64,000 nucleotides of DNA from Actinorugispora endophytica (GCF_004363075.1 NZ_SNYN01000001.1:623592-687591); one strand, 5' to 3'. Shown: positions 55,977 through 64,000, numbered from the stretch's first letter. The notes: generated from the letters alone by a model not told the origin. Program-made: numbers and translations.

Positions 55977-56798
55977 TCAGCCGCCGAAGCGCTTGGCCAC
56001 CGTGTTGAACAGGCCGTGCGGGACGACCCTGAGCAGGCCGCTCGCGGCCTTGTACTGGAGGCCCGGCACCACCTGGAGGCGGCCCGCCGCCCAGGCGCGC
56101 AGGGAGTCGGCGACCACCTTCTCCTTGGGGACGAAGGCGATGTCGGGGGCTCCGGCGTTCTGGACGTACTCGGTCATGTCGGTGCGCACGTAGCCCGGAA
56201 GCACGGCGGACACCTTCACCCCGTGCTTCCCCACCTCGACCGCGATGGTCTCGCTGAAGGACCGCACGTACGCCTTGGAGGCCGCGTAGACCGCGCCGCC
56301 GGGGGACGACGGCAGCAGCCCCGCCACCGAGGCGACGTTGATGACCCCGACCAGCAGGGCGCCGTCGGCGGCCTTCGAGCGCTCGATCTGCACCGGCAGC
56401 ACGGCGCGCGCCAGCCGGGTGACGGCACGCACGTTCAGCGCGATCGCGCTGTCCACCGCGGCGGTCTCCTGTCCGGCGAACGATCCGCCGTGCCCCTGTC
56501 CCGCGTTGTTCACGAGCAGGTCGACGGGGGCGGGACCGCCGTCCTCCCCGGTGGCCCGCAGGCGCTCCTCGACCGAGGCCAGCCCGTCCCCGTCGGTGAG
56601 GTCCGCGGGCAGCTCCTCCACCGCGGCCCCGTAGCGGTCCCGCAGTCCGGCGGCGCGTTCGGCGAGCAGGTCGCCGCGGCGGGCCACCAGGACGAGGGCG
56701 AACCCCCGCTCGGCCAGCTGGCGGGCGTACTCCGCGCCGATCCCGGTGGACGCTCCGGTGACCAGTGCCGTGCGGGGGTGGGTGCGACGGTCGCTCAT
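55977..56798 (-). CDS. Short-chain dehydrogenase/reductase
   Basis: A 273-aa classical SDR: NAD(P) motif TALVTGASTGIGAEYARQ, NNAGQGHGGSF, and the active site S-Y-K (VINVASVAG, AVYAASKAYVRSF). The DltE/YqjQ-like group often acts on ketones or fatty acyl substrates. The C-terminal part (SGLLRVVPHGLFNTVAKRF) is hydrophobic and could contact the membrane. ATG 56798 is chosen; a huge open frame upstream is a GC artefact. Probably a stand-alone gene. Confidence 0.85.
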   Translation of the reverse strand: MSDRRTHPRTALVTGASTGIGAEYARQLAERGFALVLVARRGDLLAERAAGLRDRYGAAVEELPADLTDGDGLASVEERLRATGEDGGPAPVDLLVNNAGQGHGGSFAGQETAAVDSAIALNVRAVTRLARAVLPVQIERSKAADGALLVGVINVASVAGLLPSSPGGAVYAASKAYVRSFSETIAVEVGKHGVKVSAVLPGYVRTDMTEYVQNAGAPDIAFVPKEKVVADSLRAWAAGRLQVVPGLQYKAASGLLRVVPHGLFNTVAKRFGG

Positions 56799-56912
56799 GG
56801 TTCCGAATGCTAATCGAAGGCCGCGCACCGCAGCCGGGCACGACCCGACCGGGAGACCGCGAGGGGAGCCGGTTATCGTCGGTCCGAGCAGCCCGATGAC
56901 GGAAGGCCCCCT

Positions 56913-57878
56913 ATGTCCATCAGCCCTGGCACCCGGAAGTTCATCGACGCCATGGTCGCCGCCTCGCCCCAGGCCGGAACCGTCGGCGTGGACGCCGGGC
57001 TGCTGCGCTCGTCCCGCAGGGAGCGCAGGACCGTCGCGGGACCGGACGTCGCGCTCGTGCGGGACCTCTCCGTCCCCACGCCCGACGGGGACGTCCCGGT
57101 CCGGCTCTACCACCCGGCGCCGGACGGGCCCGCCCCCGGCTGCGCGGTGTTCTTCCACGGCGGCGGCTACGTGGTCGGCGACCTCGAGACGCACGACCAC
57201 ATCGCCCGCCTGCTCGCCGCGGAGAGCGGCGCCGCCGTCGTCGCGGTGGACTACCGGCTGGCTCCCGAGCACCGCTTCCCCGCGGCCGTCGACGACGCCT
57301 ACGCGGCCACCCGGTGGGTCTCCGAGCACGCCGCGGAACTGGGGGTGGACCCGGACCGGCTCGCGGTCGCGGGCGACAGCGCCGGGGGCGGGATCGCCGC
57401 GGCGGTCGCGCTGATGGCCCGCGACGGCGGCCCCTCGATCACCCTCCAGGTCCTGATCTACCCGGTGACCGACCTGACCGGCTACCCGGTGACCGGGGAC
57501 ACCCCGTACGGGTCCCGGATCTCCAACGGGGAGGGCTACCTCCTGACCTCCGAGGGCATGCGCTGGTTCGCCGGGCAGTACCTGGCCGTCCCGGCCGACG
57601 CGGACGACTTCCGGGCCTCCCCCATCCGCGCGACCGACCTTTCCGGCGCGGCGCCCGCGTTCGTGGTCACCGCCGACTTCGACCCGCTGCGCGACGAGGG
57701 CGAGGCCTACGCCCGCGCGCTCTCGGCCGCCGGAGTCCCCGCCACCACCGTCCGGATCAACGGCGGCTTCCACGGGATGTTCGGTCTCGGGTCCCTGCTG
57801 CCGCTGGGCCGCCAGGCCGAGGTGCCCGTCGCCGCGGCGCTGCGCGACACCCTGGCGGGAACACGACGGACCTGCTAA
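56913..57878 (+). CDS. HSL-family esterase/lipase
   Basis: A 321-aa alpha/beta hydrolase of the hormone-sensitive-lipase type: HGGGYVVGD (oxyanion HGGG), nucleophile GDSAGGGIAAA (Ser near residue 162), acid DFDPLRDEGEAYA (Asp near 257) and histidine NGGFHGMFGLG. It hydrolyses short acyl esters. No signal peptide, so cytoplasmic. The ATG follows GGAAGG, and a methyltransferase gene starts 36 bp downstream. Confidence 0.9.
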   Translation: MSISPGTRKFIDAMVAASPQAGTVGVDAGLLRSSRRERRTVAGPDVALVRDLSVPTPDGDVPVRLYHPAPDGPAPGCAVFFHGGGYVVGDLETHDHIARLLAAESGAAVVAVDYRLAPEHRFPAAVDDAYAATRWVSEHAAELGVDPDRLAVAGDSAGGGIAAAVALMARDGGPSITLQVLIYPVTDLTGYPVTGDTPYGSRISNGEGYLLTSEGMRWFAGQYLAVPADADDFRASPIRATDLSGAAPAFVVTADFDPLRDEGEAYARALSAAGVPATTVRINGGFHGMFGLGSLLPLGRQAEVPVAAALRDTLAGTRRTC

Positions 57879-57914
57879 CAACGGCCTTACCCTCACAGGC
57901 AGTAGCGTGCAGTC

Positions 57915-58607
57915 ATGGCAGCCACCCAGACCTCCTCCGACCCCCTGCGCCTGGAGCACCGGCTTCGCGACGCCGGCCTCTTCATCCGGCAGGCGCTCCA
58001 GACATTCCGCGCGACAGGAGCCGTCGCGCCCAGCAGCTCCACGCTGGCCAACGCTCTGACCCGGTACATCACCGAGCGGGACGACCCGTCCGCACCCCTC
58101 AGCATCCTGGAGGCGGGCTCTGGGACGGGACCGGTCTCCCGTGCGATCGCCACGCACATGCGCGACGGCGACACCTTCGACATGGTCGAGCCGAACGAGC
58201 AGTTCGTCACGCGCCTGAACGGCCTGCTCGAGACCGATCCGGACTTCACCCCGGTCGCCGACCGCACCACGGTCCACCAGGCGCTGGTCACCGACCTGGG
58301 GACCGACCGCCGCTTCGACGTCATCGTGTCCGGGCTGCCGTTCGCCAACTTCACCGCCGACGAGGTCCGCACGATCATGGAGTACTACTTCACCGTGCTG
58401 CGCCCGGGGGGGCACCTGTCCTTCTTCGGCTACCTGTACACCAAGCAGGTCAAGGCGGTCATCGCCCCACGAGCGGACTACTTGCGCCAGGCGCAGTCCG
58501 GCTGGGTGGTGGACGAGTGGGTGGACCGCTACGGGGTGGGCAGGGAGCGCGTGTTCCGCAACCTGCCTCCCGCCTGGATCTTCCACCTGCGCAAGCCCCT
58601 TGACTGA
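57915..58607 (+). CDS. SAM-dependent methyltransferase
   Basis: A 230-aa Rossmann methyltransferase. Motif I is SILEAGSGTGPVSRAIATHM; then FDMVEPNEQFV and DVIVSGLPFANF (motif IV, resembling the rRNA adenine / phospholipid N-methyltransferase group). The fold lacks a membrane helix. It may be co-transcribed with the upstream esterase (36 bp gap), and a strong terminator follows. Confidence 0.82.
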   Translation: MAATQTSSDPLRLEHRLRDAGLFIRQALQTFRATGAVAPSSSTLANALTRYITERDDPSAPLSILEAGSGTGPVSRAIATHMRDGDTFDMVEPNEQFVTRLNGLLETDPDFTPVADRTTVHQALVTDLGTDRRFDVIVSGLPFANFTADEVRTIMEYYFTVLRPGGHLSFFGYLYTKQVKAVIAPRADYLRQAQSGWVVDEWVDRYGVGRERVFRNLPPAWIFHLRKPLD

Positions 58608-58613
58608 GCGCGC

Positions 58614-58654
58614 GTGAACGGCCCCGGCGCGGTGACCGCGCCGGGGCCGTTCAC
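58614..58654 (+). terminator. Strong terminator after the methyltransferase
   Basis: Arms of 20 bases (GTGAACGGCCCCGGCGCGGT and complement) surround a single base centre, 6 bases after the stop. Also faces the convergent pectate lyase gene, so could serve both. Confidence 0.75.
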
Positions 58655-58714
58655 GTCGGGAAGCCACCGGACGGGGGGCCGGGCTCCGGCCGGAGGGGCG
58701 CCGCTCGGGCGCGC

Positions 58715-60064
58715 TCAGAGGATCCGGCCGACACCGGCCTTCCTGACCTGGGCGGGAACGGCCCGCGTCGGATCGATCCGGTCGTGCAGTTCGGGCTCCC
58801 AGCCCGCCTGCCCCTCGATCAGCGGGGTGTTGACCGCGTTGTACTCCTCCAGGAAGCTGACCCGGTTCCGCGCGGAGCGGCCGTTGGCGTGACTGCCCGA
58901 CTCGTACATCCGGACGCCCTTCCAGTGGGCGACGACGTCGGAGCGGTCGACGCCCGGGTCGATGTCGAAGTAGTTGTTCTCCGCGTAGAGCCGGGACTCG
59001 ACCCCCACGCCCCAGGAGTACTGGTAGGTCTTCTCCCCCTCGGGTGTCGCGGGGATGACGTAGTGGTTGTTGTACGCGTGCACCTGGCCGTAGCGGACCC
59101 GGGGCGCCCGTTGGAGGACGTTCTCCCACTTGTTGTGGTGCAGGGTGACCCGCAGCCGGCCGACGTCGTAGGCGGGCGAGTCGGTGCTGCCGATCAGCAT
59201 CGTCTTGTCGTGGTCGCGCAGGTGGTTGTAGGAGACCGTGACCAGGTCCGACCCGTGCGTGATGTCCAGCAGTCCGTCGTGCACCTGGTACTCGCGGCCG
59301 AAGTACTCGGGCAGGTCCCGGTCGAGCACGTCGCCGTCGCCGAACTCGTTGTGGTCGATCCACACGTGGGTGGACCGGCGCACCGACACACCGTCGAACT
59401 CGGAGTTCCAGTTGCCCGCCTCGCCGTCCGTCGGATCCCACTGCGGGAAGCAGTCCTGGGCCGTCTCGAAGGAGATGTTGCGGACGATGACGTTGTCGAC
59501 GCCGTCCACCATCATCTGCGCGCCGACCAGCGCGGCGTCGTCGCCGACGCCGATGAGCGTGGTGTTGGAGCCGACCTCGAAGACGGCCTGGTCGGCCTGG
59601 TTCCGGTACGACCTCTCCCTGGCCTCCTCCAGCGGCCCCGACGGCTCCTCGTCCCAGCCCCAGACGGCCGGGTCGTAGGCGGCCAGGTACGCGTCGAAGT
59701 CGTACCCGGGATCGGCGTAGTCGGCGCAGCCGATCGGGGCCCCCTGGTCGTCGGTGTCGGCGTCGATCCGCCCGTCCACCAGGACGATCTTGGGGGTGTC
59801 GTTGTCCCGGCCGCCCTCCAGCGCGGCGCGCAGTCCGGCGTAGTCCCGCACGACGTACACGTGCTCGTCGGCGGCCGCGGAGCCCCCCGTGGTACCGGGA
59901 CCGAGCGCGGCCCAGCCGTCGTGGGGGCCGAGGACCTGGCGGGCGACCCGCTCGGTCGTGCGGGGGACCTGTCCGCGCCCGTGCTCGCCGGCCACCGCGA
60001 TCCCCGTCGCCGCGAGTGCGACGGGCAGGGCGAGCGCGACGCCGAAACGGACTGTTCTTCGCAT
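58715..60064 (-). CDS. Secreted pectate lyase (PL1)
   Basis: A 449-aa extracellular polysaccharide lyase. Signal peptide (residues 1-26, MRRTVRFGVALALPVALAAT). The parallel beta-helix is evident (NTTLIGVGDDAALVG; STHVWIDHNEFGDG; LVTVSYNHLRDHDKTMLIGS), with the active arginine in HHNKWENVLQRAPRVRYGQ and calcium site residues nearby. It cleaves polygalacturonate by beta-elimination for plant cell wall degradation. A LacI-type operator is seen upstream, so induction by pectin sugars is likely. Isolated gene. Confidence 0.92.
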   Translation of the reverse strand: MRRTVRFGVALALPVALAATGIAVAGEHGRGQVPRTTERVARQVLGPHDGWAALGPGTTGGSAAADEHVYVVRDYAGLRAALEGGRDNDTPKIVLVDGRIDADTDDQGAPIGCADYADPGYDFDAYLAAYDPAVWGWDEEPSGPLEEARERSYRNQADQAVFEVGSNTTLIGVGDDAALVGAQMMVDGVDNVIVRNISFETAQDCFPQWDPTDGEAGNWNSEFDGVSVRRSTHVWIDHNEFGDGDVLDRDLPEYFGREYQVHDGLLDITHGSDLVTVSYNHLRDHDKTMLIGSTDSPAYDVGRLRVTLHHNKWENVLQRAPRVRYGQVHAYNNHYVIPATPEGEKTYQYSWGVGVESRLYAENNYFDIDPGVDRSDVVAHWKGVRMYESGSHANGRSARNRVSFLEEYNAVNTPLIEGQAGWEPELHDRIDPTRAVPAQVRKAGVGRIL

Positions 60065-60138
60065 GGGATCTCCTAGCCGCTCGGCCGCTCGCGCCGAGGG
60101 CGCGGGCGGCGTTCGCCGGGGGACGTGCCGGACACCAA

Positions 60139-60153
60139 TGGAAAGCGCTTGCC
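60139..60153 (-). promoter_or_regulatory. LacI-type operator upstream of pectate lyase
   Basis: TGGAAAGCGCTTGCC contains the near-palindrome GGAAAGCGCTTgCC with the central CG typical of LacI/GalR regulators in actinobacteria. It is 75 bp before the pectate lyase start. Confidence 0.5.
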
Positions 60154-60329
60154 GTGACCTTAGTCACATATCTTGCGTTGTGTCAACGAAGTTCCACCCA
60201 GGGAGACCGAACCAGCCCCCTCCACCCCAACCGGAAAATCGCGGTTCCGCCATTCCAGCAGCGCTATCCGACCTGCTCGCCGCCGCACCGGACATGACAT
60301 CCGCAGGGCACCCCATGAGACAACGAAAG

Positions 60330-60525
60330 GAAAGCCCTTACCGGTCTCGAAAGGCACTGCGGCGTCCAACGCCCCCTGCTCCCCGGCGGCCTCGACCCCG
60401 CGCTCGTAGGCGCGCATGGTCTCGACGAAGGTCCGCCGCTCCTCCGAGGTCAGCGGTTCGAGCGCCCGGAGCCACGACCGGGCGCCTCCGGCCGGCCGTG
60501 GCTCCGGGCAGGACGCGGCGTCCCG
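60330..60525 (-). pseudogene. Possible MarR-family C-terminal remnant
   Basis: The frame reads GGARSWLRALEPLTSEERRT then FVETMRAYERGVEAAG, resembling the C-terminal helices of MarR regulators, but there is no start codon with a ribosome site, no winged helix upstream, and a stop precedes it. It is in the same frame as the 79-aa gene directly upstream, so TGA at 60528-60526 separates them. Resemblance is by eye only. Confidence 0.3.
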
Positions 60526-60765
60526 TCAGCCGCCCAGTTTCGACAGGGTCGCGTCAAGATTCCGGGCGAGGGCGGCCGCGTCCTCCGCCGCTTCGCCGTC
60601 CACCAGGTCCTGCCTGCTCACGACCTGGAGAGCCCCCCGGTACTCGGGGTCGCCGAGCCGGGCCTTCGGCACGACCTCGGCGGCGCCCCTCCGGACGACA
60701 AGCACCGGCTCGGGCACGGCTCCCCTCAGCAGCTCCTCCACGTGCTCCGCACGGATGACCGCCAT
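60526..60765 (-). CDS. Small conserved hypothetical protein (79 aa)
   Basis: A short soluble protein (AVIRAEHVEELLRGAVPEPV; EYRGALQVVSRQDLVDG; ALARNLDATLSKLGG). It resembles small uncharacterised actinobacterial proteins that I recall but cannot name. ATG 60765 is preceded by GAAGGAGC at 8 bases. It stands between two small genes on the same strand. No motif is diagnostic. Confidence 0.6.
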   Translation of the reverse strand: MAVIRAEHVEELLRGAVPEPVLVVRRGAAEVVPKARLGDPEYRGALQVVSRQDLVDGEAAEDAAALARNLDATLSKLGG

Positions 60766-60868
60766 GACCGCCGCTCCTTCCCCGCGGGCACGCACCCGCG
60801 TCGAGAGGCGTGCGGCTACCCGGCGGGCCGCGTCCCACACCCGGGCCCGGCCGGAGCGACGGGGGCTC

Positions 60869-61120
60869 TCAGCCCTTCTCGATCTCCGCCCGGAGGCGCT
60901 CGTACTCCCCCCGGTCGATCTCGCCCGCGTCCAGCCTGCGCTCCAGTTCCCGGACCTGCGGATCACCGCGGGCGCGCCGATCCTCCCAGCGCTCCGGCGA
61001 CCGCGCGGCCCTCTGCCGGCCCCTCCCGAGGACCAGCACGACGACGATGACCACCCCGATGGGCACGATCAGGCCGAGAAGCAGCATCAGCAGCCCCCCG
61101 AACTCCACTCCGTCCATCAC
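60869..61120 (-). CDS. Small membrane protein with SHOCT-like tail
   Basis: An 83-aa protein with one N-terminal helix (LLMLLLGLIVPIGVVIVVVL, residues 10-30) and a C-terminal SHOCT-like amphipathic unit (QVRELERRLDAGEIDRGEYE). SHOCT domains appear at the ends of many short membrane proteins and may mediate oligomerisation. ATG 61120 and 61117 are both possible. Function unknown. Confidence 0.75.
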   Translation of the reverse strand: MMDGVEFGGLLMLLLGLIVPIGVVIVVVLVLGRGRQRAARSPERWEDRRARGDPQVRELERRLDAGEIDRGEYERLRAEIEKG

Positions 61121-61201
61121 GACCGCGGCCTCCCCTTCTCCTCCGGAGACCTCCGCGGCTACCCGCCGAGCCGAGATCGACGCCTCGCCCCTCGAAGCGG
61201 A

Positions 61202-61459
61202 TCAGTGCCTGAAGTGCACGAACAGACGGCCGAAGTTCTTCGAGTCCTTCTCCACCCGGTGGTAGAGGGGTTTGATCTCCTTGGACTCCAGGAAGCGGAT
61301 CACCCGCTTCTTCAGCTGGCCCGAGCCCTTGCCCGGAATGATCTCGACGGTCTTGGCCCTGGTGCGGACGGCCTCGTCGATGATCCCGCGCAGGGCCCGG
61401 TCGATGTCGGCGCCTCGGTTGTAGACGTCGTGCAGGTCGAGCTTGAGCTTCACGGTCAC
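61202..61459 (-). CDS. Smr-domain protein
   Basis: An 85-aa single Smr (MutS2 C-terminal) domain: LKLDLHDVYNRGADIDRALR, VEIIPGKGSGQLKKRVIRFL (the GKGSG nuclease loop). Such small Smr proteins have DNA or RNA endonuclease or binding activity, some acting on stalled ribosomes. The GTG 61459 overlaps the upstream methyltransferase stop (GTGA), so they are co-translated. Confidence 0.88.
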   Translation of the reverse strand: MTVKLKLDLHDVYNRGADIDRALRGIIDEAVRTRAKTVEIIPGKGSGQLKKRVIRFLESKEIKPLYHRVEKDSKNFGRLFVHFRH

Positions 61460-62295
61460 GGCCTCTCTGGTCGCTCGGCGACGAAGATCGCGGTGCCGGG
61501 GAGGAGGCGGCCCCGCAGCGGGCTCCAACCGCCCCAGGTGCTGGTGTTGTCCTCGGGCCACTCGGGTTCGACGAGGTCGCGCAGGACGAGCCCGGCCCCG
61601 ATGATGGCGCGGACCCAGTCGCCGACCGTGTGGTGGGACTCCACGTACAGCGCGCGCCCCTTCTCGTCCTCCTCGACGTAGGGGCGGCGGTCGAAGTAGG
61701 AGTCGCGGGCGGTGAGACCGCCCTCTCCCGGGTCGTCGGGGAAGCTCCAGCGGATCGGGTGGCTGACCGAGAACACCAGCCGCCCGCCCGGACGCAGCAC
61801 CCGCGCGGTCTCCCGCAGCGCCGCCCCGGCGTCCGGGATGAACGGGAACGCCCCGTAGGCCGAGCAGACCGCGTCGAACGCGGAGTCGGTGAACGGCAGC
61901 CGCTGGGCGTCGGCCTGCGCGGTCGGCAGCGACCCCCCGGTGGCCTCGTCGATGCGGCGCGAGTGCTGGAGCTGGCGCGCGGACACGTCGATCCCCACCA
62001 CCTCGGCCACACCCCGGCCGCGCAGCCACCTGCCGCACTGCCCCGCTCCGCAGCCGATCTCCAGCACCCGGCGGCCCGCCAGGTCGGCGGGGTCCCCGAG
62101 CAGCCGCGCGGACTCCTCGGTCAGTCCTTCGGGCCCCCACACGAACGCGGCGTCACCGAGGAACTCCCCGTGCTCGGCCTGGTAGTCGTCGGCCTCGCGC
62201 TCCCACCACACCCGGCTGGCCCGTGCGCTCTCCCCCGCGCCGGCCTCCCGCCGCGCGACCCGCTCGACGGACGCGCTCATCAGGTCATCGGTCAT
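61456..62295 (-). CDS. SAM-dependent methyltransferase
   Basis: A 279-aa class I methyltransferase: motif I VLEIGCGAGQCGRWL (about 75-89), VVGIDVSARQLQHS, LPFTDSAFDAVCSAYGAF and VLRPGGRLVFSVSHP. It resembles UbiE/Coq-type and tRNA (cmo5U)-like enzymes but the substrate cannot be specified. ATG 62295 is used. It overlaps the Smr gene, suggesting a possible joint RNA-related role. Confidence 0.85.
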   Translation of the reverse strand: MTDDLMSASVERVARREAGAGESARASRVWWEREADDYQAEHGEFLGDAAFVWGPEGLTEESARLLGDPADLAGRRVLEIGCGAGQCGRWLRGRGVAEVVGIDVSARQLQHSRRIDEATGGSLPTAQADAQRLPFTDSAFDAVCSAYGAFPFIPDAGAALRETARVLRPGGRLVFSVSHPIRWSFPDDPGEGGLTARDSYFDRRPYVEEDEKGRALYVESHHTVGDWVRAIIGAGLVLRDLVEPEWPEDNTSTWGGWSPLRGRLLPGTAIFVAERPERP

Positions 62296-62375
62296 GAGCC
62301 CATACTCGCACCGCCCCGGCGCGCCCCAATCCCACCGTGCCCGCGGCACCGGGCCGGAGGAGCGGCGTCCCCGAC

Positions 62376-63173
62376 TCAGACCGCGGCCTCGGAGCGGGGT
62401 GCCGGATCGGAGGCGGCCGGGGGCGCCCCGCCGTCCCTGTCGTCCTGGATCTCGCGTCGGACCAGGAAGACCCAGCCGACGATCGCGATGACCGTGAAGA
62501 CCCACCACTGCACGGCGTAGGAGAAGTTCATCCCGGTGTCGACCTCGGGCACCGGGACCGGGGCGGGGGCCGGGTCGGACGGCGGGGCCTGCTCCACCAG
62601 CTCCACGAAACCGCCGTAGAGGGGGTAGGGCGCCTCCTCCGCGATGGCGGCCACGTCGATGACCATGATCTGCCCCTCGGGCAGGCCGTCGCGCACGCGG
62701 ATGCCGGTGTTCTCGGGGGTCTCGCTGAACTGGAGCCGGCCGGTCACCGTCACCTCGCCGTCCGGGGCGGGCGGCACCTCGGGCTGCTCTGTCGAGGTCG
62801 GCGGCTGCGGCACCCAGCCCCGGTTGACCAGCACCGCCGAGCCGTCCCCGGTCACCAGCGGGGTGACGACGTAGAGTCCGACCCCGTCCAGGCCGTCCCG
62901 GTTGCGCACCAGGAGCTCGTGCTCGGGATCGTACGTCCCCGTGGCGGTGACGCTCCGCCAGCGGTCCTCCCTCGGCACGTCCGCGCCGACCGCCCCCAGT
63001 TCGTCGAGGGGCACCGGCTCGCTCGCGAGGTTGGCCTCCTGGAGTTCGACCACCACGGACTTGGCCACCGAACGCTCGTACTGCCAGAAGCCCAGCCAGA
63101 CGAACGAGGGCACGACGAGGAGCACCAGCGCGTGGAACGCCAGCATTCGGGGTGAGGTCAGGACGCGGAGCAC
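62376..63173 (-). CDS. SURF1-family protein (copy 2)
   Basis: A 265-aa second SURF1 homologue: first helix AFHALVLLVVPSFVWLGFWQ, WQYERSVAKS, VLVNRGWVPQPPTS, and a final helix QWWVFTVIAIVGWVFLV. The family assists cytochrome oxidase assembly. It differs strongly from copy 1 except at motifs. The GTG at 63173 is used, giving both helices. It is followed on the divergent side by a GNAT gene 120 bp away. Confidence 0.88.
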   Translation of the reverse strand: MLRVLTSPRMLAFHALVLLVVPSFVWLGFWQYERSVAKSVVVELQEANLASEPVPLDELGAVGADVPREDRWRSVTATGTYDPEHELLVRNRDGLDGVGLYVVTPLVTGDGSAVLVNRGWVPQPPTSTEQPEVPPAPDGEVTVTGRLQFSETPENTGIRVRDGLPEGQIMVIDVAAIAEEAPYPLYGGFVELVEQAPPSDPAPAPVPVPEVDTGMNFSYAVQWWVFTVIAIVGWVFLVRREIQDDRDGGAPPAASDPAPRSEAAV

Positions 63174-63292
63174 ACCATCGAGGCTATGAGACCCCGGGCG
63201 GCGCCCCGCACCGGCCCACCCGTTCCGCCGCGCCGCCGCCCGGGGGCGCCGCGGAACCACGGCCTCCCCGTGTCCGGACGGATAATCCAGGG

Positions 63293-63856
63293 GTGACCAA
63301 TGACGGCATCGCCCTCGCCACCGAAGTCTGGACCCGCCCCGTGCAGGAGGGGGACTCCCGCGACCTGGCCGCGGCCTACCTGCGCAACCGGGAGCACCTG
63401 CGCCCGTGGGAACCGCTGCGGCCGCAGTGGTTCTACACCGCGTCGGGGCAGGCGAACGTCATCAGACGCCGGACGGCCGAGCACGAGAGGGGCGCGGGCT
63501 CGCAGTGGGTCATCAGGACCCGTGAGAGGATCATCGGTTCCGTCAGCATCAACAACATCGTCCGGGGGCCGCTGCTCAGCGGTTCGCTCGGCTACTGGAT
63601 CGACGCCGACTTCCAGGGGCGCGGCATCATCACCAACGCCGTGGAGCACATGCTGTGGGTCGCCCGCTCCTCCTTCGGCCTGCACCGGGTGGAGGCCGGG
63701 ACGCTCCCCGGGAACACCGCCTCCCAGCGGGTCCTCGCCAAGGCCGGTTTCACCCGCTTCGGCCTGGCCGAGAACTACCTGCTGATTCAGGGCGCCTGGC
63801 AGGACCACGTGCTCTTCCAGAAGATCCTGCACGACGACCTCCCCGAGGTCCTCTAG
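63293..63856 (+). CDS. GNAT acetyltransferase (RimJ/RimL-like)
   Basis: A 187-aa protein of the GNAT family: ERIIGSVSINNIVRGPLLSG, the acetyl-CoA pyrophosphate loop DADFQGRGIITNAVEHML and the C-terminal HRVEAGTLPGNTASQRVLAK. RimJ/RimL relatives acetylate ribosomal protein N-termini or small amines. The GTG 63293 precedes the plausible fold. Its TAG stop contains the TA of MITE copy C. Confidence 0.88.
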   Translation: MTNDGIALATEVWTRPVQEGDSRDLAAAYLRNREHLRPWEPLRPQWFYTASGQANVIRRRTAEHERGAGSQWVIRTRERIIGSVSINNIVRGPLLSGSLGYWIDADFQGRGIITNAVEHMLWVARSSFGLHRVEAGTLPGNTASQRVLAKAGFTRFGLAENYLLIQGAWQDHVLFQKILHDDLPEVL

Positions 63857-64000
63857 GGAAGCTCCGACGCGGGGGTGTTTCGGGCACCGGTGGTTTTGTT
63901 GACGGTCGTGGGGGGTGGGGCCCGGGGGGGGGCGGGGGGGGGGGGAAAACCACCACCCGCCACACGCCCCCCACCCCAACGACACCAAAGGGGCCGGCCC
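63854..64000. mobile_element. MITE-like element, copy C (partial, at contig end)
   Basis: TAGGGAAGCTCCGACGCGGGGGTG and TTTCGGGCACCGGTGG, then TTGACGGTCGTGGGG match the left end of copies A and B. After about 63915 the sequence becomes low complexity (G-runs), so the rest cannot be trusted; it probably marks an assembly break inside the hairpin. Confidence 0.65.

Noticed and set aside
55977..60167. 1396-aa frame covering the SDR gene to the pectate lyase region
   Set aside because: Only its last 273 codons match a family (SDR); the rest overlaps the esterase, methyltransferase and pectate lyase genes in other frames.

Overview
The window is about 70% or more G+C, with strong third-position GC bias, GTG and TTG starts and dense ATGA or GTGA overlaps. 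Gene content (HspR-type dnaK operon, FadE5-like acyl-CoA dehydrogenase, WhiJ-like XRE/DUF5753 plus DUF397, DUF6243, SigR-like ECF sigma factor, DUF3817) points to an actinomycete chromosome. My best guess is Nocardiopsis or a close relative in Streptosporangiales; this rests on family recognition, not on a search. The first gene is cut by the left edge, and the last ~90 bases are low-complexity sequence that looks like a poor contig end.

Layout. 1-5.9 kb: 3' end of dnaK, then grpE, dnaJ, hspR and clpB, the protein-disaggregation operon with its own MerR-type repressor. 6.2-9.8 kb: two tandem macrolide-type glycosyltransferases with stretches of identical DNA, then an unknown 173-aa protein. 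9.9-15 kb: FadE5-like dehydrogenase with an upstream inverted repeat, an MFS exporter co-transcribed with a GntR/FCD regulator, and a small unknown protein. 15.1-18.6 kb: branched-chain or pyruvate dehydrogenase E1alpha-E1beta-E2 operon without E3. 19-24.5 kb: SigR-like sigma factor without a neighbouring rsrA, and purS-purQ-purL interleaved with an RsbW-like ATPase and a small membrane protein. 24.7-26.5 kb: small conserved proteins and a Vms1/Rv2629-like protein. 26.5-33.8 kb: an osmoprotection block made of a glycine-betaine/choline ABC importer (ATPase with CBS, a single polypeptide carrying two permease domains, lipoprotein) followed upstream by choline-dehydrogenase-like and betaine-aldehyde-dehydrogenase-like genes. 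34-42 kb: class II aldolase, ABC-2 exporter with XRE regulator and membrane protein, VOC protein, two CrcB fluoride channels, alpha/beta hydrolase, membrane Ser/Thr kinase and DUF6243. 42.7-49.4 kb: SURF1, DUF3817, a processive family-2 glycosyltransferase divergent from a WbqC / PIG-L deacetylase / epimerase operon, and two DUF202 membrane proteins. 49.5-54.5 kb: thioredoxin, spermidine-synthase-like protein, hisG, hisE, a DoxX-like protein, and a RibD-like reductase overlapping a SLOG-domain remnant. 54.3-64 kb: DUF397/XRE pair, short-chain dehydrogenase, esterase, methyltransferase, pectate lyase, small proteins, Smr protein, a second SURF1 and a GNAT acetyltransferase.

The most interesting thing read directly from the DNA is a family of short, non-coding, TA-bounded elements with shared inverted ends and large internal hairpins (14.7, 53.9 and 63.9 kb, plus a decayed copy at 52.7 kb). 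They look like MITEs. In two copies the terminal TA is the first two bases of a neighbouring gene's TAG stop codon, and the decayed copy also contains the 3' end of a gene. The second theme is the unusual sugar locus at 44-48.6 kb (WbqC + PIG-L + epimerase facing a cellulose/PNAG-synthase-like enzyme), whose product cannot be named from sequence.
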